Shown here piece by piece: positions 26,846 through 36,654 of a stretch of 64,000 bases of DNA. The notes below the pieces were generated by a model, which saw only the letters and a list, made by a program, of their open reading frames with translations, was not told where the DNA came from and made no database searches. The first letter of the stretch is position 1, and each line of letters opens with the position of its first letter. Source of the stretch: Bacilli bacterium (GTDB lineage Bacteria > Bacillota_I > Bacilli_A > RFN20 > CAG-826). Both the position numbers and the translations under genes were made by a program. The DNA lies in assembly GCA_022641095.1 (NCBI GenBank), contig JALCDB010000001.1, positions 174,802-238,801 on the forward strand. Direction: 5' to 3'.

Positions 26846-27436
26846 TCAGAAGGGCAGTTTCGCCTTGTCGCCCTTGGGGTTGAAGGGGCAGTTTTCGTTA
26901 AGGCACTGCCGGTTGTTCGGATAGAAACCGCAGACCGGGATCGACAGATCCACCTTATGGGGATAATGCGCGTTCATATACTCGGCCGCCGTGAATAGAC
27001 TGATGAAGGCGTCGCGCTTGCAGCAACGCGGCCCCCCGATTTCGCCCATCCGCTCAAGGGCCTGGGCGGACACTTTGAGGTGCTCGCCCCAGTCTTTGAC
27101 GGAGAGAGGGCCCGTCCCCTCGATGAAGGAGAGGGCCGCCCCGACGGAAGCCGTCGAACCGCACACGGCCCAATAGCCGCAGATGGCCCCCGGCATGACC
27201 GAGCCTTGCTTCAGGATATATCGCATCCCTTGCTCCAAATCGAACTCCCCGCCGGCATTATGGTAGGCGGCGAGCAGACAGGCCCCGTCCAGCACGTGAT
27301 GCTCCGGCCCATGCATCCTCACGAAATCCATGTGGGCGATCCGAACGAACATTTTGATCGGGTCTTTTTCTTTCGCTTCCTTAACCGCGGCGACGATCTT
27401 CTCGCACCGTTCCTCAAATTCGTAATCCATAAACAA
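26846..27436 (-). CDS. DUF5714-like Cys-rich protein
   Basis: HVLDGACLLAAYHNAGG, GAICGYWAVCGSTASVGAALS, GGPRCCKRDAFISL, VCGFYPNNRQCLNENCPFNP. Confidence 0.7.
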   Translation of the reverse strand: MFMDYEFEERCEKIVAAVKEAKEKDPIKMFVRIAHMDFVRMHGPEHHVLDGACLLAAYHNAGGEFDLEQGMRYILKQGSVMPGAICGYWAVCGSTASVGAALSFIEGTGPLSVKDWGEHLKVSAQALERMGEIGGPRCCKRDAFISLFTAAEYMNAHYPHKVDLSIPVCGFYPNNRQCLNENCPFNPKGDKAKLPF

Positions 27437-27442
27437 TGCCTT

Positions 27443-29593
27443 CTATCCTTTCTTATCCAAATGGATAAACTCGACCTTTTCGTAATGGCTCTTCATCCCC
27501 TTGTGGAGGCAATCGCACGTGCACACCCCGCCTCTATTGGCGACATGATAGAGATTGAACTCGCCCTTCTTGTAGGAAAGCCCATCCCCGCTATCCTCGT
27601 AGTGGGTATAGGAGCCTTCGCTCCCGCACACGAGAAAAGAGAGGGTTTTCGGGTATTCGGTCGTGGGATTGCCTTTGACTATCGGAACGATCGAGTTTTC
27701 CTTCACGAAGAGGAGGATCGCCTCTAGCGGGACGTCGATCAGATGGTTGCCCTTCCTATAGCGGCGCCCGGAGAAATAATCGTAGAACGCCGAGGGGAAA
27801 TAGACGCTTCGGCAGTGCTCGCCGGGAAAAAGGGCCGGGGCGAAAAGGAGCGAGGCGCCGAGCATCGCCTCGGTGTTTTCGTTCCTTAGGAGAGAATCGG
27901 CGGGGAAATTCGCGACGAGGGGGCGGTAAACGGGCGAGCCGTCTTCCTCATGCTCGCGCAAGAGATCGTAAAGATACGAAATAAGCTCGTAGCGGAGCAA
28001 AACCGCCTTGCGATAGATCTTCGCCGTCTCCTCATCGAAAGCGTAGGCTTCCTGCCGTTTCGTGCCAAAAGCGCTGTGGTTGCGCATTAAAGGCGAGAAA
28101 ACGCCAAGCTCGACCCAGCGGATCAGAAGCTCTTTCGTCGCGTCGCCCGAGAAACCCCCGATGTCGTTGCCCGTCATCTCGATCCCCGAAAGGGCCATGT
28201 TCGCCAGTTGGGGAATCGTCAGCCGCAAATGATCCCAAATCGATTGGTTGTCGCCCGTCCAGGAGGCGGCGTAGTGGGCGGTCCGGGCATAAGCGGCCCG
28301 CGTCACGATGAAGGGGCGCATCTTGGCTCTTAGGAAACCTTCGCTTGTGGCCTTGTCCATCTTCTCGGCGTAAAGGTTATGGGCCACGGCGTGGGGCATC
28401 CCCCCCATATCGACTTCCTCGGGAAGCGGGCCGAGGAACGAAGCGGGCTCATTCATGTCGTTCCAAATCCCGGATACGCCGCTCTTGAGAAGGAAAGTCT
28501 CCACGTGGGAAGCCCACCAATCCTGCGTTTTCTCATCCATGAAGGCGGGAAAGACGGAATCGCCGGGCCAAACCTCGTTATGGTAGACCTCGCCGCCAAG
28601 GGTGCAAAGAAAGCCGTTCCTCAGCCCTTCATCGTACATGAAATACCCAGGCAGGGCCTTGAGCCCCGCGTCGATTATGGGGACGATGCGAACGCCTTCG
28701 CGCCGCTTTGCCCCGACCCACGAGGGAAAAGAGGGGAACCTCTTCTCGTCGACGGTGAAATCCATGTAGCGGTCCATGTAGGCGATGTCGAGGTAGAGGG
28801 CGCTTAATGGGATGCCGGCTTTCCTATATCCGGCTATCACCTCGTCGCACTCCCCTTCGCTCCCATAGCTCCAGCGGCTTTGCTGATAGCCAAGGGCCCA
28901 GCGGGGCGGCAAAGGGCCCGTGCCGACGCAGCGGGAGAATTGGCGCGATACGTCCAAAAGGGAACCAAAGAAAAGATAAAGGTCCATCCCGCCAAGGAGA
29001 TAGGACGCCGTGACCGTTTTCGGATCCCGCTTTTCGAAATCGAAGAAGGTTTTGCTGGAGTTGTCGAGGAAGACCCCCACCGAATCCTCGCCCTGAAACA
29101 TCGTAAAGAAGGGGATCGATTTGTAAAGCGCCTTGAAGGTGTCCACCTGAGCGCTCGGGTCGTCGGTGTTGTAATTGAGGTAATCGTATCCCGCCTTGTT
29201 GAGCGGCCCGGTCTTGTCGCCTAGCCCATACACCGGGCCCGCGAAAGCGAAGGAAACCCCGCCCGCAGGGGAAGGCGGCTTCCCCGTAGCCCCAAGGCCC
29301 TCCGCGAGATGGTTTCCTTGAGGGGAGGCGGCCATCCGTTCCGAGCCGAAAAGGCGCCCCTCAATAACGGGCTTCCGGCCTTTTTTGACCGCGAAAGACC
29401 CATCGCGGGAAAGAGCGAAAACGTAAGCGCCGAAAGAAAGCTCCGCGCTTTCCTCCCCGCCAAGGCCTTTGCCCGAAGAAGTGGGATCCATCGCTGAGAT
29501 CCTGAGGGCGGTTCGGCCGATGGGGGCGGCTTCATAAACGCGGCCGTCGAGGAGAAGGAGACGGCAAACGGAATTGGCGGCAGGATGGTTCAT
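27443..29593 (-). CDS. GH31 family alpha-glucosidase
   Basis: GIWNDMNEPASF catalytic nucleophile region, ASWTGDNQSIWDHL acid/base region; no signal peptide. Confidence 0.93.
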   Translation of the reverse strand: MNHPAANSVCRLLLLDGRVYEAAPIGRTALRISAMDPTSSGKGLGGEESAELSFGAYVFALSRDGSFAVKKGRKPVIEGRLFGSERMAASPQGNHLAEGLGATGKPPSPAGGVSFAFAGPVYGLGDKTGPLNKAGYDYLNYNTDDPSAQVDTFKALYKSIPFFTMFQGEDSVGVFLDNSSKTFFDFEKRDPKTVTASYLLGGMDLYLFFGSLLDVSRQFSRCVGTGPLPPRWALGYQQSRWSYGSEGECDEVIAGYRKAGIPLSALYLDIAYMDRYMDFTVDEKRFPSFPSWVGAKRREGVRIVPIIDAGLKALPGYFMYDEGLRNGFLCTLGGEVYHNEVWPGDSVFPAFMDEKTQDWWASHVETFLLKSGVSGIWNDMNEPASFLGPLPEEVDMGGMPHAVAHNLYAEKMDKATSEGFLRAKMRPFIVTRAAYARTAHYAASWTGDNQSIWDHLRLTIPQLANMALSGIEMTGNDIGGFSGDATKELLIRWVELGVFSPLMRNHSAFGTKRQEAYAFDEETAKIYRKAVLLRYELISYLYDLLREHEEDGSPVYRPLVANFPADSLLRNENTEAMLGASLLFAPALFPGEHCRSVYFPSAFYDYFSGRRYRKGNHLIDVPLEAILLFVKENSIVPIVKGNPTTEYPKTLSFLVCGSEGSYTHYEDSGDGLSYKKGEFNLYHVANRGGVCTCDCLHKGMKSHYEKVEFIHLDKKG

Positions 29594-29644
29594 GGACCCA
29601 TTTTACGGCGGGCGGAGCCTTCTTGCACCAAAAGGAAGCTCATC

Positions 29645-31993
29645 TCACCAAAGGGCCACCCGATCCTCCGGGGCGATATACATCGCGTCGCCGGCCTCGA
29701 GGTCGAAGGTCTCCGCGAACTTGTCGCTGTTGCTAAGAAGGCGATTGACGCGGGCCCGCCCATATGGATGGACGTCGTCGATGTTGTAGGCGAGGTAGGA
29801 AGCGAGGGTTTCCTTGTCGGCGAAGTTATAGGAGAAATCGCGGTAGAACTCCTTGTAATCGAAGCCGTCGATCGTCGCGACGATCCCTTCCACGAGCCCC
29901 AACCCGCCGATGTCGGCCATATCTTCGGTGATCGTGACGGATCCTTTGGTCGCGGCCCTCCTATCGGGTAGGCATTCGTAGCCCTCATAAAGGGCGGAAA
30001 TCTCGTTTTGCTTCATGGCGAACGTCTTTTGATCGGCTTCGCCGAAGATGGTCGTTTCCGACCCAAGGTAGCGCCCGTCCTTGCCGTAATGGCTGCCGTT
30101 CTTGTCGTATCCGTGCGTCATCTCGTGGCCCGTCACGATGCCTAGCGAAGCGAAAAGGGCCTCGTCGCTGAAGGAGGTGAAATCCCCGCCGTAAGCGAAC
30201 AGGAAGCCAAGCGTGATCGTGACCGAATTGAAAACCGGCATATAGAAAGCGTTGGCAAGGAAAGGGTCGATCGAACGCATGTAGGCTCGAGCGGGCTCCA
30301 CCCCGGATTCGATGTCGTTCAGGGAGAGCCGCCACGTGGCGTTGCGGACCGTCCCCAGGTCTTTCGAAAGCCTCCGGGTGATCGGGGAAACGACGGAGGA
30401 GTAATCGAACGGCGCCCCACCCGGATAAGTCGAGTACAGATAAAAGGTGAGGCCGCTCAGTTTGCCGGCGATCGCCTCGGCCCCGCCTTCGCTTAGCCAA
30501 GGGCTGTTTTCCGAGCGGTTGACGAACGAGGATTCGAGGGCGGAGAGAACCCTTTTGGCGAGCGCCACGTTGGAAGCGCAGGCCCCCGTGGCGAGGAAAT
30601 CGGTGGCTAGCGGCCATTTGACGAGGTATTCGAAGGCCCCGTCCAGCCACCGCTGGCCGGGTTTATAGGACAGAGTGGTCCGGTTGGCGCAATAGAAGGT
30701 ATAGAGCCCCAAAGCCCCCAGCTCATCCATGCCGGCTTCCGCGATGGCTTTCCCGCTCGAAAGGCAGAGCCCTTCGTTCGTGCAGATGAGATGGCCTAGA
30801 TCCGCGCCCGAAAGGCCTGAGGCGCCCGCGACCTCGCTTAGGGAAAGGGTGAGGCCGAAGCCTTCGTAGAGATCCTGGCTCGCCGAGGCGTCGTAAAGAT
30901 TGCAATACCGTTTGGCGAACTGGGCGTACTCGCCGACGTAATAGCTTTTTTGCCTCTTAGCGAAGGACAGGAGCGAATCAGCCAGAAGGGCCGATTTCGC
31001 GCCGGAAAAGCCCAAGGAACCGAAAGCCGTTTCGTAGGACCCCAGCAGGCTTGAGACAACCGTTTCGTCGCTCAAATCGCTCTCCGAGACGTCAAAGACC
31101 CCCGGCTCGCAGGAAACGGCCTCCTCATACGAACCCCGGACCACGAACGTCGGCGAAGAGAAAAACGGCGAAACGCCATAGTCGGCGAACATTTTGCCCG
31201 TGGCGGCGACCCAATCGGTAAGGCTTGAGGGCGAAGCGAGGCCCGTTATCTCCTCCGCGACGCCCGGCTCCTCAAGGAAAGAGTAATCGACCTCGCCCTC
31301 GAGGAAATCAAGCGCCTGCTTGTAGCTATCCGCGTGGGGGTTCGAGGAATCGACCGCATAGGCTTTGGCGGTTTTCTCGATCGTCTCGAACATGAGCCGC
31401 TCATTCACGATGTTCGCCTTGCCATAGATGTCTTCGCAAGTGCGGTTCGTGTCGTCGGGATCGCCAAAATAGAACCCGTACTGACTCGCGGTCGCGAAAT
31501 CGTCTTTGACGTTCGTTCCGAAATACTGGTAAAAGCGGGACAGGATCCTCTCGACGCCATCGACGCTCACCTCCGCCGCCTCGTCGCCGAATTCGTGATA
31601 GAGGCCATAGGGGGAAAGCCATTCCAAAGCGGATTTGACCTCTTTCGTCGTGGCTTTGGGAGGGACCTCATAGCCAGGATGGCCAATGTAATTCCTTTGC
31701 CCCGTTTTCGGAGGCATGAGGGAGAAGAAAGCCGCCTTCAAAAGCCGGACGAGGTTCCCCTCCGTGAATGCGCAATCGGGGGAGAGGCCGGAGGCGGACA
31801 AGAGGGCGCTTTCGCTTTTGCCGCCATCGTAGGGGAAAGCGCGCTCAGCGACAATGGAAGCCAAGCCGGCCGCCTCCTGAGCCGAATCGCTGGAGGAAAC
31901 GAAAGGCGAGGAAACGGCGGAGCTGGAGAGGTTCCCGCAACTGGCCATCCCCAGAACGAGGAACGGGAAAACGAAAATGCCGACCTTTTTCAT
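29645..31993 (-). CDS. M13 (neprilysin/PepO-like) metallopeptidase, lipoprotein
   Basis: Lipobox GMASCGN; VTGHEMTHGYDKNGSHYGKDG (HExxH), ITEDMADIGGL. Confidence 0.93.
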   Translation of the reverse strand: MKKVGIFVFPFLVLGMASCGNLSSSAVSSPFVSSSDSAQEAAGLASIVAERAFPYDGGKSESALLSASGLSPDCAFTEGNLVRLLKAAFFSLMPPKTGQRNYIGHPGYEVPPKATTKEVKSALEWLSPYGLYHEFGDEAAEVSVDGVERILSRFYQYFGTNVKDDFATASQYGFYFGDPDDTNRTCEDIYGKANIVNERLMFETIEKTAKAYAVDSSNPHADSYKQALDFLEGEVDYSFLEEPGVAEEITGLASPSSLTDWVAATGKMFADYGVSPFFSSPTFVVRGSYEEAVSCEPGVFDVSESDLSDETVVSSLLGSYETAFGSLGFSGAKSALLADSLLSFAKRQKSYYVGEYAQFAKRYCNLYDASASQDLYEGFGLTLSLSEVAGASGLSGADLGHLICTNEGLCLSSGKAIAEAGMDELGALGLYTFYCANRTTLSYKPGQRWLDGAFEYLVKWPLATDFLATGACASNVALAKRVLSALESSFVNRSENSPWLSEGGAEAIAGKLSGLTFYLYSTYPGGAPFDYSSVVSPITRRLSKDLGTVRNATWRLSLNDIESGVEPARAYMRSIDPFLANAFYMPVFNSVTITLGFLFAYGGDFTSFSDEALFASLGIVTGHEMTHGYDKNGSHYGKDGRYLGSETTIFGEADQKTFAMKQNEISALYEGYECLPDRRAATKGSVTITEDMADIGGLGLVEGIVATIDGFDYKEFYRDFSYNFADKETLASYLAYNIDDVHPYGRARVNRLLSNSDKFAETFDLEAGDAMYIAPEDRVALW

Positions 31994-32222
31994 AAACGAA
32001 CCTCCGTTTATTTTATTATGCTCCTTTAGGGCGCCTCAGGAAGCGGCAAAAGGCTTCGTGAAGTTCCTTTCGCCCCATAGTCCGCTATCATAAAGGCCGA
32101 AGAACGTCGTTCGGGCGGGCTCGTTCAAGCTTTTGGGCCCTCTCGCGGGGCCGAAGCGCAACAAAAAAGCGGCTTTCCGCCAACGCTGCCACGAAAAGCC
32201 GCTTCTTTTTTTCCTTAACTAT

Positions 32223-32744
32223 TCAAAGGCGTTTGCCGCACTTCCGGCAATAGGTCGCGTCGGCGTCGTTGACTTCGCCGCAAGCGGGGCATTTTTTGCC
32301 AAGGGGCTTGCCGCAATTGTCGCAAAAAAGGGCCCCCGGCTCATTCTTGGTGCCGCAGTTCGGGCAAACAAGCCCTTCGTCAATCGGTTCCTTCCCTTTA
32401 ACCGCCTCAGTCACCCCAGCGACGGTTTTCGTGAATTCCTCGCGCGTTCCGTCAAGCATATAGTTGGTCACATCCTTGGCCACCGGGGCGGTCTCTCCCG
32501 CCGAATAATTCGCGAACGCATGAAGATAGCCGAACGAAAGACAAGAACCGCCAACGAACAAGAGGGGCGCCCCAACGAAAAACGCCCAAAAATTGGTGGG
32601 CATGCCAAACCCGCCCATCGCCCCAAAGAAATCAATCAGGCCGACGACGATGAAAATCAAACCCAGCCCCGTGCAAACGAAGCCGATGACGCGCAAGATC
32701 AATTTGGCTTTCCCGCTATTCTTGAACGAGTATTTCTCACCCAT
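32223..32744 (-). CDS. Double zinc-ribbon membrane protein
   Basis: Two TMs, then CPNCGTKNEPGALFCDNCGKPLGKKCPACGEVNDADATYCRKCGKRL. Confidence 0.85.
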   Translation of the reverse strand: MGEKYSFKNSGKAKLILRVIGFVCTGLGLIFIVVGLIDFFGAMGGFGMPTNFWAFFVGAPLLFVGGSCLSFGYLHAFANYSAGETAPVAKDVTNYMLDGTREEFTKTVAGVTEAVKGKEPIDEGLVCPNCGTKNEPGALFCDNCGKPLGKKCPACGEVNDADATYCRKCGKRL

Positions 32745-32859
32745 GTGCAAGCCCCTCCAAAAGGCGACAACCCCACTATAGTCCAATCGCCATAAAAAGG
32801 AAAAGCGGCAAGTCAAAAATCCGACTCGCTTTTTGGAAAAGCCGGCTTGATTCCGGCTC

Positions 32860-33282
32860 CTATTCGCTTGCCTTCTTCTGACACTCGGGGCAAATGCCGT
32901 AGATTTCGGCATTATGGTCGACGATCTTGAAACCCGTTCCTTTTTCGAGGGCCTTATTGGCCTCTTCGTAAGGACAGCCCTCAATCTCGACCCGCTTATG
33001 GCATTTAAGGCAGACGATAACGTGCTTGTCAGGGTGGGAAGCCAGGGAAAAGAGGCTGACGTGATCGGGCGAAACCTCTTTGTGGATGAGACCTTTGCCC
33101 ACGAAAAAATTCAGGCAACGGTAAACGGTCGAAAAGTTGATTCCTTCTTTTTTCGCCGCGTTATAGATTTTGACGGCCGTGACGGGATAGTCGCTTTTCC
33201 TTAAAAAGGCGAGAATCGCCTGCCGGCCTTTGGTGTTTTTGTACGTGATGGTCTCCATGTCGCTTGCCATTTTACTATTCAT
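32860..33282 (-). CDS. Fur-family regulator (Zur/PerR/Fur type)
   Basis: TAVKIYNAAKKEGINFSTVYRCLNFFVGKGLIHK, HPDKHVIVCLKCHKRVEIEGCPYEE, HNAEIYGICPECQKK. Divergent from znuABC-like genes. Confidence 0.92.
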   Translation of the reverse strand: MNSKMASDMETITYKNTKGRQAILAFLRKSDYPVTAVKIYNAAKKEGINFSTVYRCLNFFVGKGLIHKEVSPDHVSLFSLASHPDKHVIVCLKCHKRVEIEGCPYEEANKALEKGTGFKIVDHNAEIYGICPECQKKASE

Positions 33283-33295
33283 GGGCTATATTATC

Positions 33296-33316
33296 AAACG
33301 CAAATGATTTGCATTT
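33296..33316. promoter_or_regulatory. Fur-family (probable Zur) operator
   Basis: AAACGCAAATGATTTGCATTT: 10-1-10 inverted repeat with one mismatch, core GCAAATGATTTGC perfect, between divergent fur-family and znuA-like genes. Confidence 0.8.
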
Positions 33317-33334
33317 GCATTAAGGATCAACCGA

Positions 33335-34207
33335 ATGAAGAAAACCTTTGCCTTGTTCGCCGTCTCGGCGATGCTCCTCGCCGGATGCGCCGGATCTTCC
33401 AACCTTCCCCCCAAGGACGGCCTCACCGTCTATGCGAGCTTTTACCCGATTTACGATTTCGCCAAACGCGTGGGAAAAGGGCATGTCACGGTCGTGAACC
33501 TCACCCCCGCCGGCGCCGAGCCGCACGATTATGAACCGACCACCGCCGAAATAGCGGGCCTTGAGGACGCCGACGTTATCTTCGTCAACGGACTGGGCAT
33601 GGAGAGTTGGACCGGCTCCCTGAGCGAGGAGGCTAGGAGCAAAACCGTCACTGTGACTTCGAGCATCCTCACCCGAAAGATCGGCGGCACCGTCGACCCC
33701 CATGTCTGGCTCGACCCCACCAACGCCATCAAAGAGATGCAAAGCATCGAGCAGGCGCTCGCGGAGGCTGACCCCGCCCACGAAGCCGATTATGAGAATA
33801 ACCTCGCCGACGCGACGTTGCTTTTCACGGCCCTTGACGAGAAAATAGCCGCCGTGAGCGCCTCTTTCACGCAAAAGCACATCGTCGTGTCCCATGCCGC
33901 GTTCGGATATTTCTGCGACCGATACGGGCTTGAGCAAATCTACGTCGATGGCATTTCCCCCGATGACGAACCGACCGCCAAAGGGATCGCCGAAGTGATC
34001 GACGCGGTCAAAGAATATGGCGTCGATACCGTCTATAACGAGGAATTGACGGCCAACGAGATCGCCGAGAAAATAGCCGACGAGACCGGCTGCGCCATGA
34101 AAACCCTGTACACTCTGGAGGGACTTGAAGAGGATGAGCTCGGCACCGAGAATTACGTGAGCAAACTCACCCGCGACGTCAATATCCTCGCCGAGGACTG
34201 CCGATGA
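33335..34207 (+). CDS. znuA: Metal (Zn/Mn) ABC transporter substrate-binding lipoprotein
   Basis: Lipobox LLAGCAG; ASFYPIYDFAKRVGKG, AEPHDYEPT, DPHVWLDPTNA, VVSHAAFGYFCDRY. Confidence 0.92.
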   Translation: MKKTFALFAVSAMLLAGCAGSSNLPPKDGLTVYASFYPIYDFAKRVGKGHVTVVNLTPAGAEPHDYEPTTAEIAGLEDADVIFVNGLGMESWTGSLSEEARSKTVTVTSSILTRKIGGTVDPHVWLDPTNAIKEMQSIEQALAEADPAHEADYENNLADATLLFTALDEKIAAVSASFTQKHIVVSHAAFGYFCDRYGLEQIYVDGISPDDEPTAKGIAEVIDAVKEYGVDTVYNEELTANEIAEKIADETGCAMKTLYTLEGLEEDELGTENYVSKLTRDVNILAEDCR

Positions 34208-34857
34208 TCGAATTCGACGACGTGTCCTTCTCCTACCGCGACGAAGTCATCCTCCAAAGGGTGAATTTTCGCCTTGAAGACGGGGAATACGCCGGCATCA
34301 TCGGGCTTAACGGCACGGGCAAAACCACGCTTCTGAAACTCATTTTGGGTCTGGCCAGACCGACTGAGGGGAAACTTAGGCGCGATCTTGGAACCGTATC
34401 CTACGTCTCGCAAACCACTTCGCTCAGCGACGCCTCCTTCCCTTGCAGCGTTTTCGAGGCGGTGGCGCTCGGCCTCGTCGGGGCAAAACCCGCCCTCTTC
34501 GGCTTGCGGAAACGCAAAGAAAAGACGCTCGCCGCCCTGAAGGAAGCCAATCTCTACGATTTGAGGAACCGCCTGGTCTCCGAACTTTCGGGCGGCCAGC
34601 TTCAAAAGGTCAAAATCGCGAAAGCCCTTATCGGCGAACCAGCCACGCTGGTGCTCGACGAACCCGATGCCGGAATGGACGAGGCCAGCCACGAACGCCT
34701 GATCGAGACCATCGCCGATTTGCACGAAAAACGCCACATTTCCATCGTTTTCGTGAGCCATCACTACGAAGACCTCAAAGACGCCGACTCAATCTACGAA
34801 GTCAAGGACCGAGGGCTCATCAGGCTCGCGAAGGGGGGCAAACGTGTTCGCCTATAG
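34204..34857 (+). CDS. znuC: Metal ABC transporter ATP-binding protein
   Basis: GLNGTGKTTLLK, ELSGGQLQKVKIAKAL, LVLDEPDAGMD. Confidence 0.92.
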   Translation: MIEFDDVSFSYRDEVILQRVNFRLEDGEYAGIIGLNGTGKTTLLKLILGLARPTEGKLRRDLGTVSYVSQTTSLSDASFPCSVFEAVALGLVGAKPALFGLRKRKEKTLAALKEANLYDLRNRLVSELSGGQLQKVKIAKALIGEPATLVLDEPDAGMDEASHERLIETIADLHEKRHISIVFVSHHYEDLKDADSIYEVKDRGLIRLAKGGKRVRL

Positions 34858-35668
34858 TTTCATGCGCCTAGCCTTCGCCGTGGGGATCCTCCTCGCCATC
34901 GCGATCCCCCTCGTCGGGAGCACCGCCGTCTTCAAGCGCCTTTCGATGGCGGGCGACGCGCTCGCGCACACGTCCCTAGCCGGCGTCGCGATCGGGCTGG
35001 CCGCCGGAACGAACCCCCTTTACGTCGCCGTCATCGCCTGCGTCATCGCCTTCCTCATCATCGAGCTCATCCGCAAGAAATTCCAAAAGTTCAGCGAGCT
35101 CGGGGTCGCGGTGGTCCTCTCCGCGGGCGTCGCGATCGCCGGCATCATGACCTCTTTCACCACCGCGGCGAACTTCGAGCAGTATCTCTTCGGATCCATC
35201 GTCCTCGTCGGCACGGACGAACTCTATATCACGATCGCCCTCGTGGCGGTCGTCGTTCTGGCCTACCTCTTCTTCCACGAGCAGATCCTCGCCTCCATCT
35301 ATAGCGAGGACGAAGCTAAGATCCAAGGCGTCAAGCCGGAACTCATCAACCTCGCCCACTCTTTGCTCCTATCCCTCGTCATCGCCATCTCAAGCAAAAT
35401 CATCGGCTCGATGGTCGTTTCCTCGCTCATCGTGCTGCCGGTGGCGTGCGCCCTTCAACTCAAGAGGAATTACCTGTGGACCATCCTCTCTTCCATCGGG
35501 TTCTCGCTCGTCTCGGTCACTTCCGGCCTCGTCGCCTCCTACTATCTCGATCTCAGGCCCGGCGCGACCATCGTGAGCGTCAACGTCGCCATTCTCCTTA
35601 TTCTGCTCATTGTCGGCCAAAGCCTTTCCTACGCCAAAAAGAGGCGCTCGCTCGCCAAGCGCGAATAA
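34844..35668 (+). CDS. znuB: Metal ABC transporter permease
   Basis: GDALAHTSLAGVAIGL, EDEAKIQGVKPELINLAHSLLLSLVIAISSKIIGSMVVSSLIVLPVACAL. GTG start overlapping znuC. Confidence 0.92.
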   Translation: MFAYSFMRLAFAVGILLAIAIPLVGSTAVFKRLSMAGDALAHTSLAGVAIGLAAGTNPLYVAVIACVIAFLIIELIRKKFQKFSELGVAVVLSAGVAIAGIMTSFTTAANFEQYLFGSIVLVGTDELYITIALVAVVVLAYLFFHEQILASIYSEDEAKIQGVKPELINLAHSLLLSLVIAISSKIIGSMVVSSLIVLPVACALQLKRNYLWTILSSIGFSLVSVTSGLVASYYLDLRPGATIVSVNVAILLILLIVGQSLSYAKKRRSLAKRE

Positions 35669-35695
35669 GAACCGAAAAACGTTGGGCGAACTTTC

Positions 35696-35983
35696 TCATT
35701 TTCCGGGTTTTCTCTTTTCGATCATCGCGATTGTCTCCTCGGACAAGCCCATTTCCTCGCCCACGCACTCGATGGCTTCCTTCATGCAGGAGTCGCAGAT
35801 GGACATGTCGGCATCCACGTCGCAAGAGGACTCCCGAAACTTATAGGTCGTGATTATGGCGGCCCCTCCGAGCAAAACGATTTCGGCCCGAACCTTTCGC
35901 TCAGCCCGTTTTCGGTACTCCAAGGCCAATCGATGAAGGGCTTTATCCACGCTCTCGGAAGTCATCGCCTTCTCAAATGGCAT
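35696..35983 (-). pseudogene. Nucleotidyltransferase-like (toxin/antitoxin type) remnant
   Basis: RAEIVLLGGAAIITTYKFRESSCDVDADMSICDSCMKEAIECVGEEMGLSEETIAMIEKRKPGK. NTase GGxA...DVD start, but the protein ends after about 95 aa. Confidence 0.6.
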
Positions 35984-36552
35984 TTCTAATATCCCCTTCC
36001 ACGATGTTGAAACGAAGAAACTCCGGAATCGCTCCGTTTATCGCTTTCATCGCGTCTTCGCCTTTTGGCAGAATCTTGGAAACCAGGGATAACGATGCGG
36101 GTGATATCGTCTCCGCAGTTTCATCTTCCTAAGACAGGCGAAATCCGAAGGGCTGGGCAAGCCGTTGACCCGGCAAAGGCAATCAACCATGCCCAAAAGA
36201 TAAAACGCCTCGAACCTACGGCCTTCCTCCTTGGCCTTTTGGATGCGTTTATTCTCCAAAACGTCCTTGATGAAAGAAAGGTCGCCTTCCTTGGACACGG
36301 CATGGCAAACGTTGCTTCGGAAAACGCTCCGATTAGCGTTTTCCAGTTTTTTTGCTCAATCGCGGATCCGATCAGTTCATCGGCGCTCAACCCCAAAACG
36401 TGGCTCAGCCGATAAACCGTCAAAGCCGAGCAATCCAAAATATCCGCGGCTCCGCTTATTATGTCGGCCACGGTTGTTTGGGGGATCCCGCTTTGCTTGG
36501 AAAGGCGATATCCGCTCACATCTTTGTTTTTAAGGGCAAACCGAAGGTTCAT
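35973..36552 (-). pseudogene. XRE HTH protein with C-terminal accessory domain, two frameshifts
   Basis: MNLRFALKNKDVSGYRLSKQSGIPQTTVADIISGAADILDCSALTVYRLSHVLGLSADELIG, then (frame 2) MSKEGDLSFIKDVLENKRI..FYLLGMVDCLCRVNGLP, then (frame 3) VSKILPKGEDAMKAINGAIPEFLRFNIVEGDIRNAI-stop. Confidence 0.85.
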
Positions 36553-36654
36553 AGGCAATAACGATATATCGGTTAACCGACATATACGCAACCCGATTCT
36601 ATGAGTTAAGTTGCGCTTTTTGCGCTTGGGGATCCTTTAAAATGAACGGGGCCT

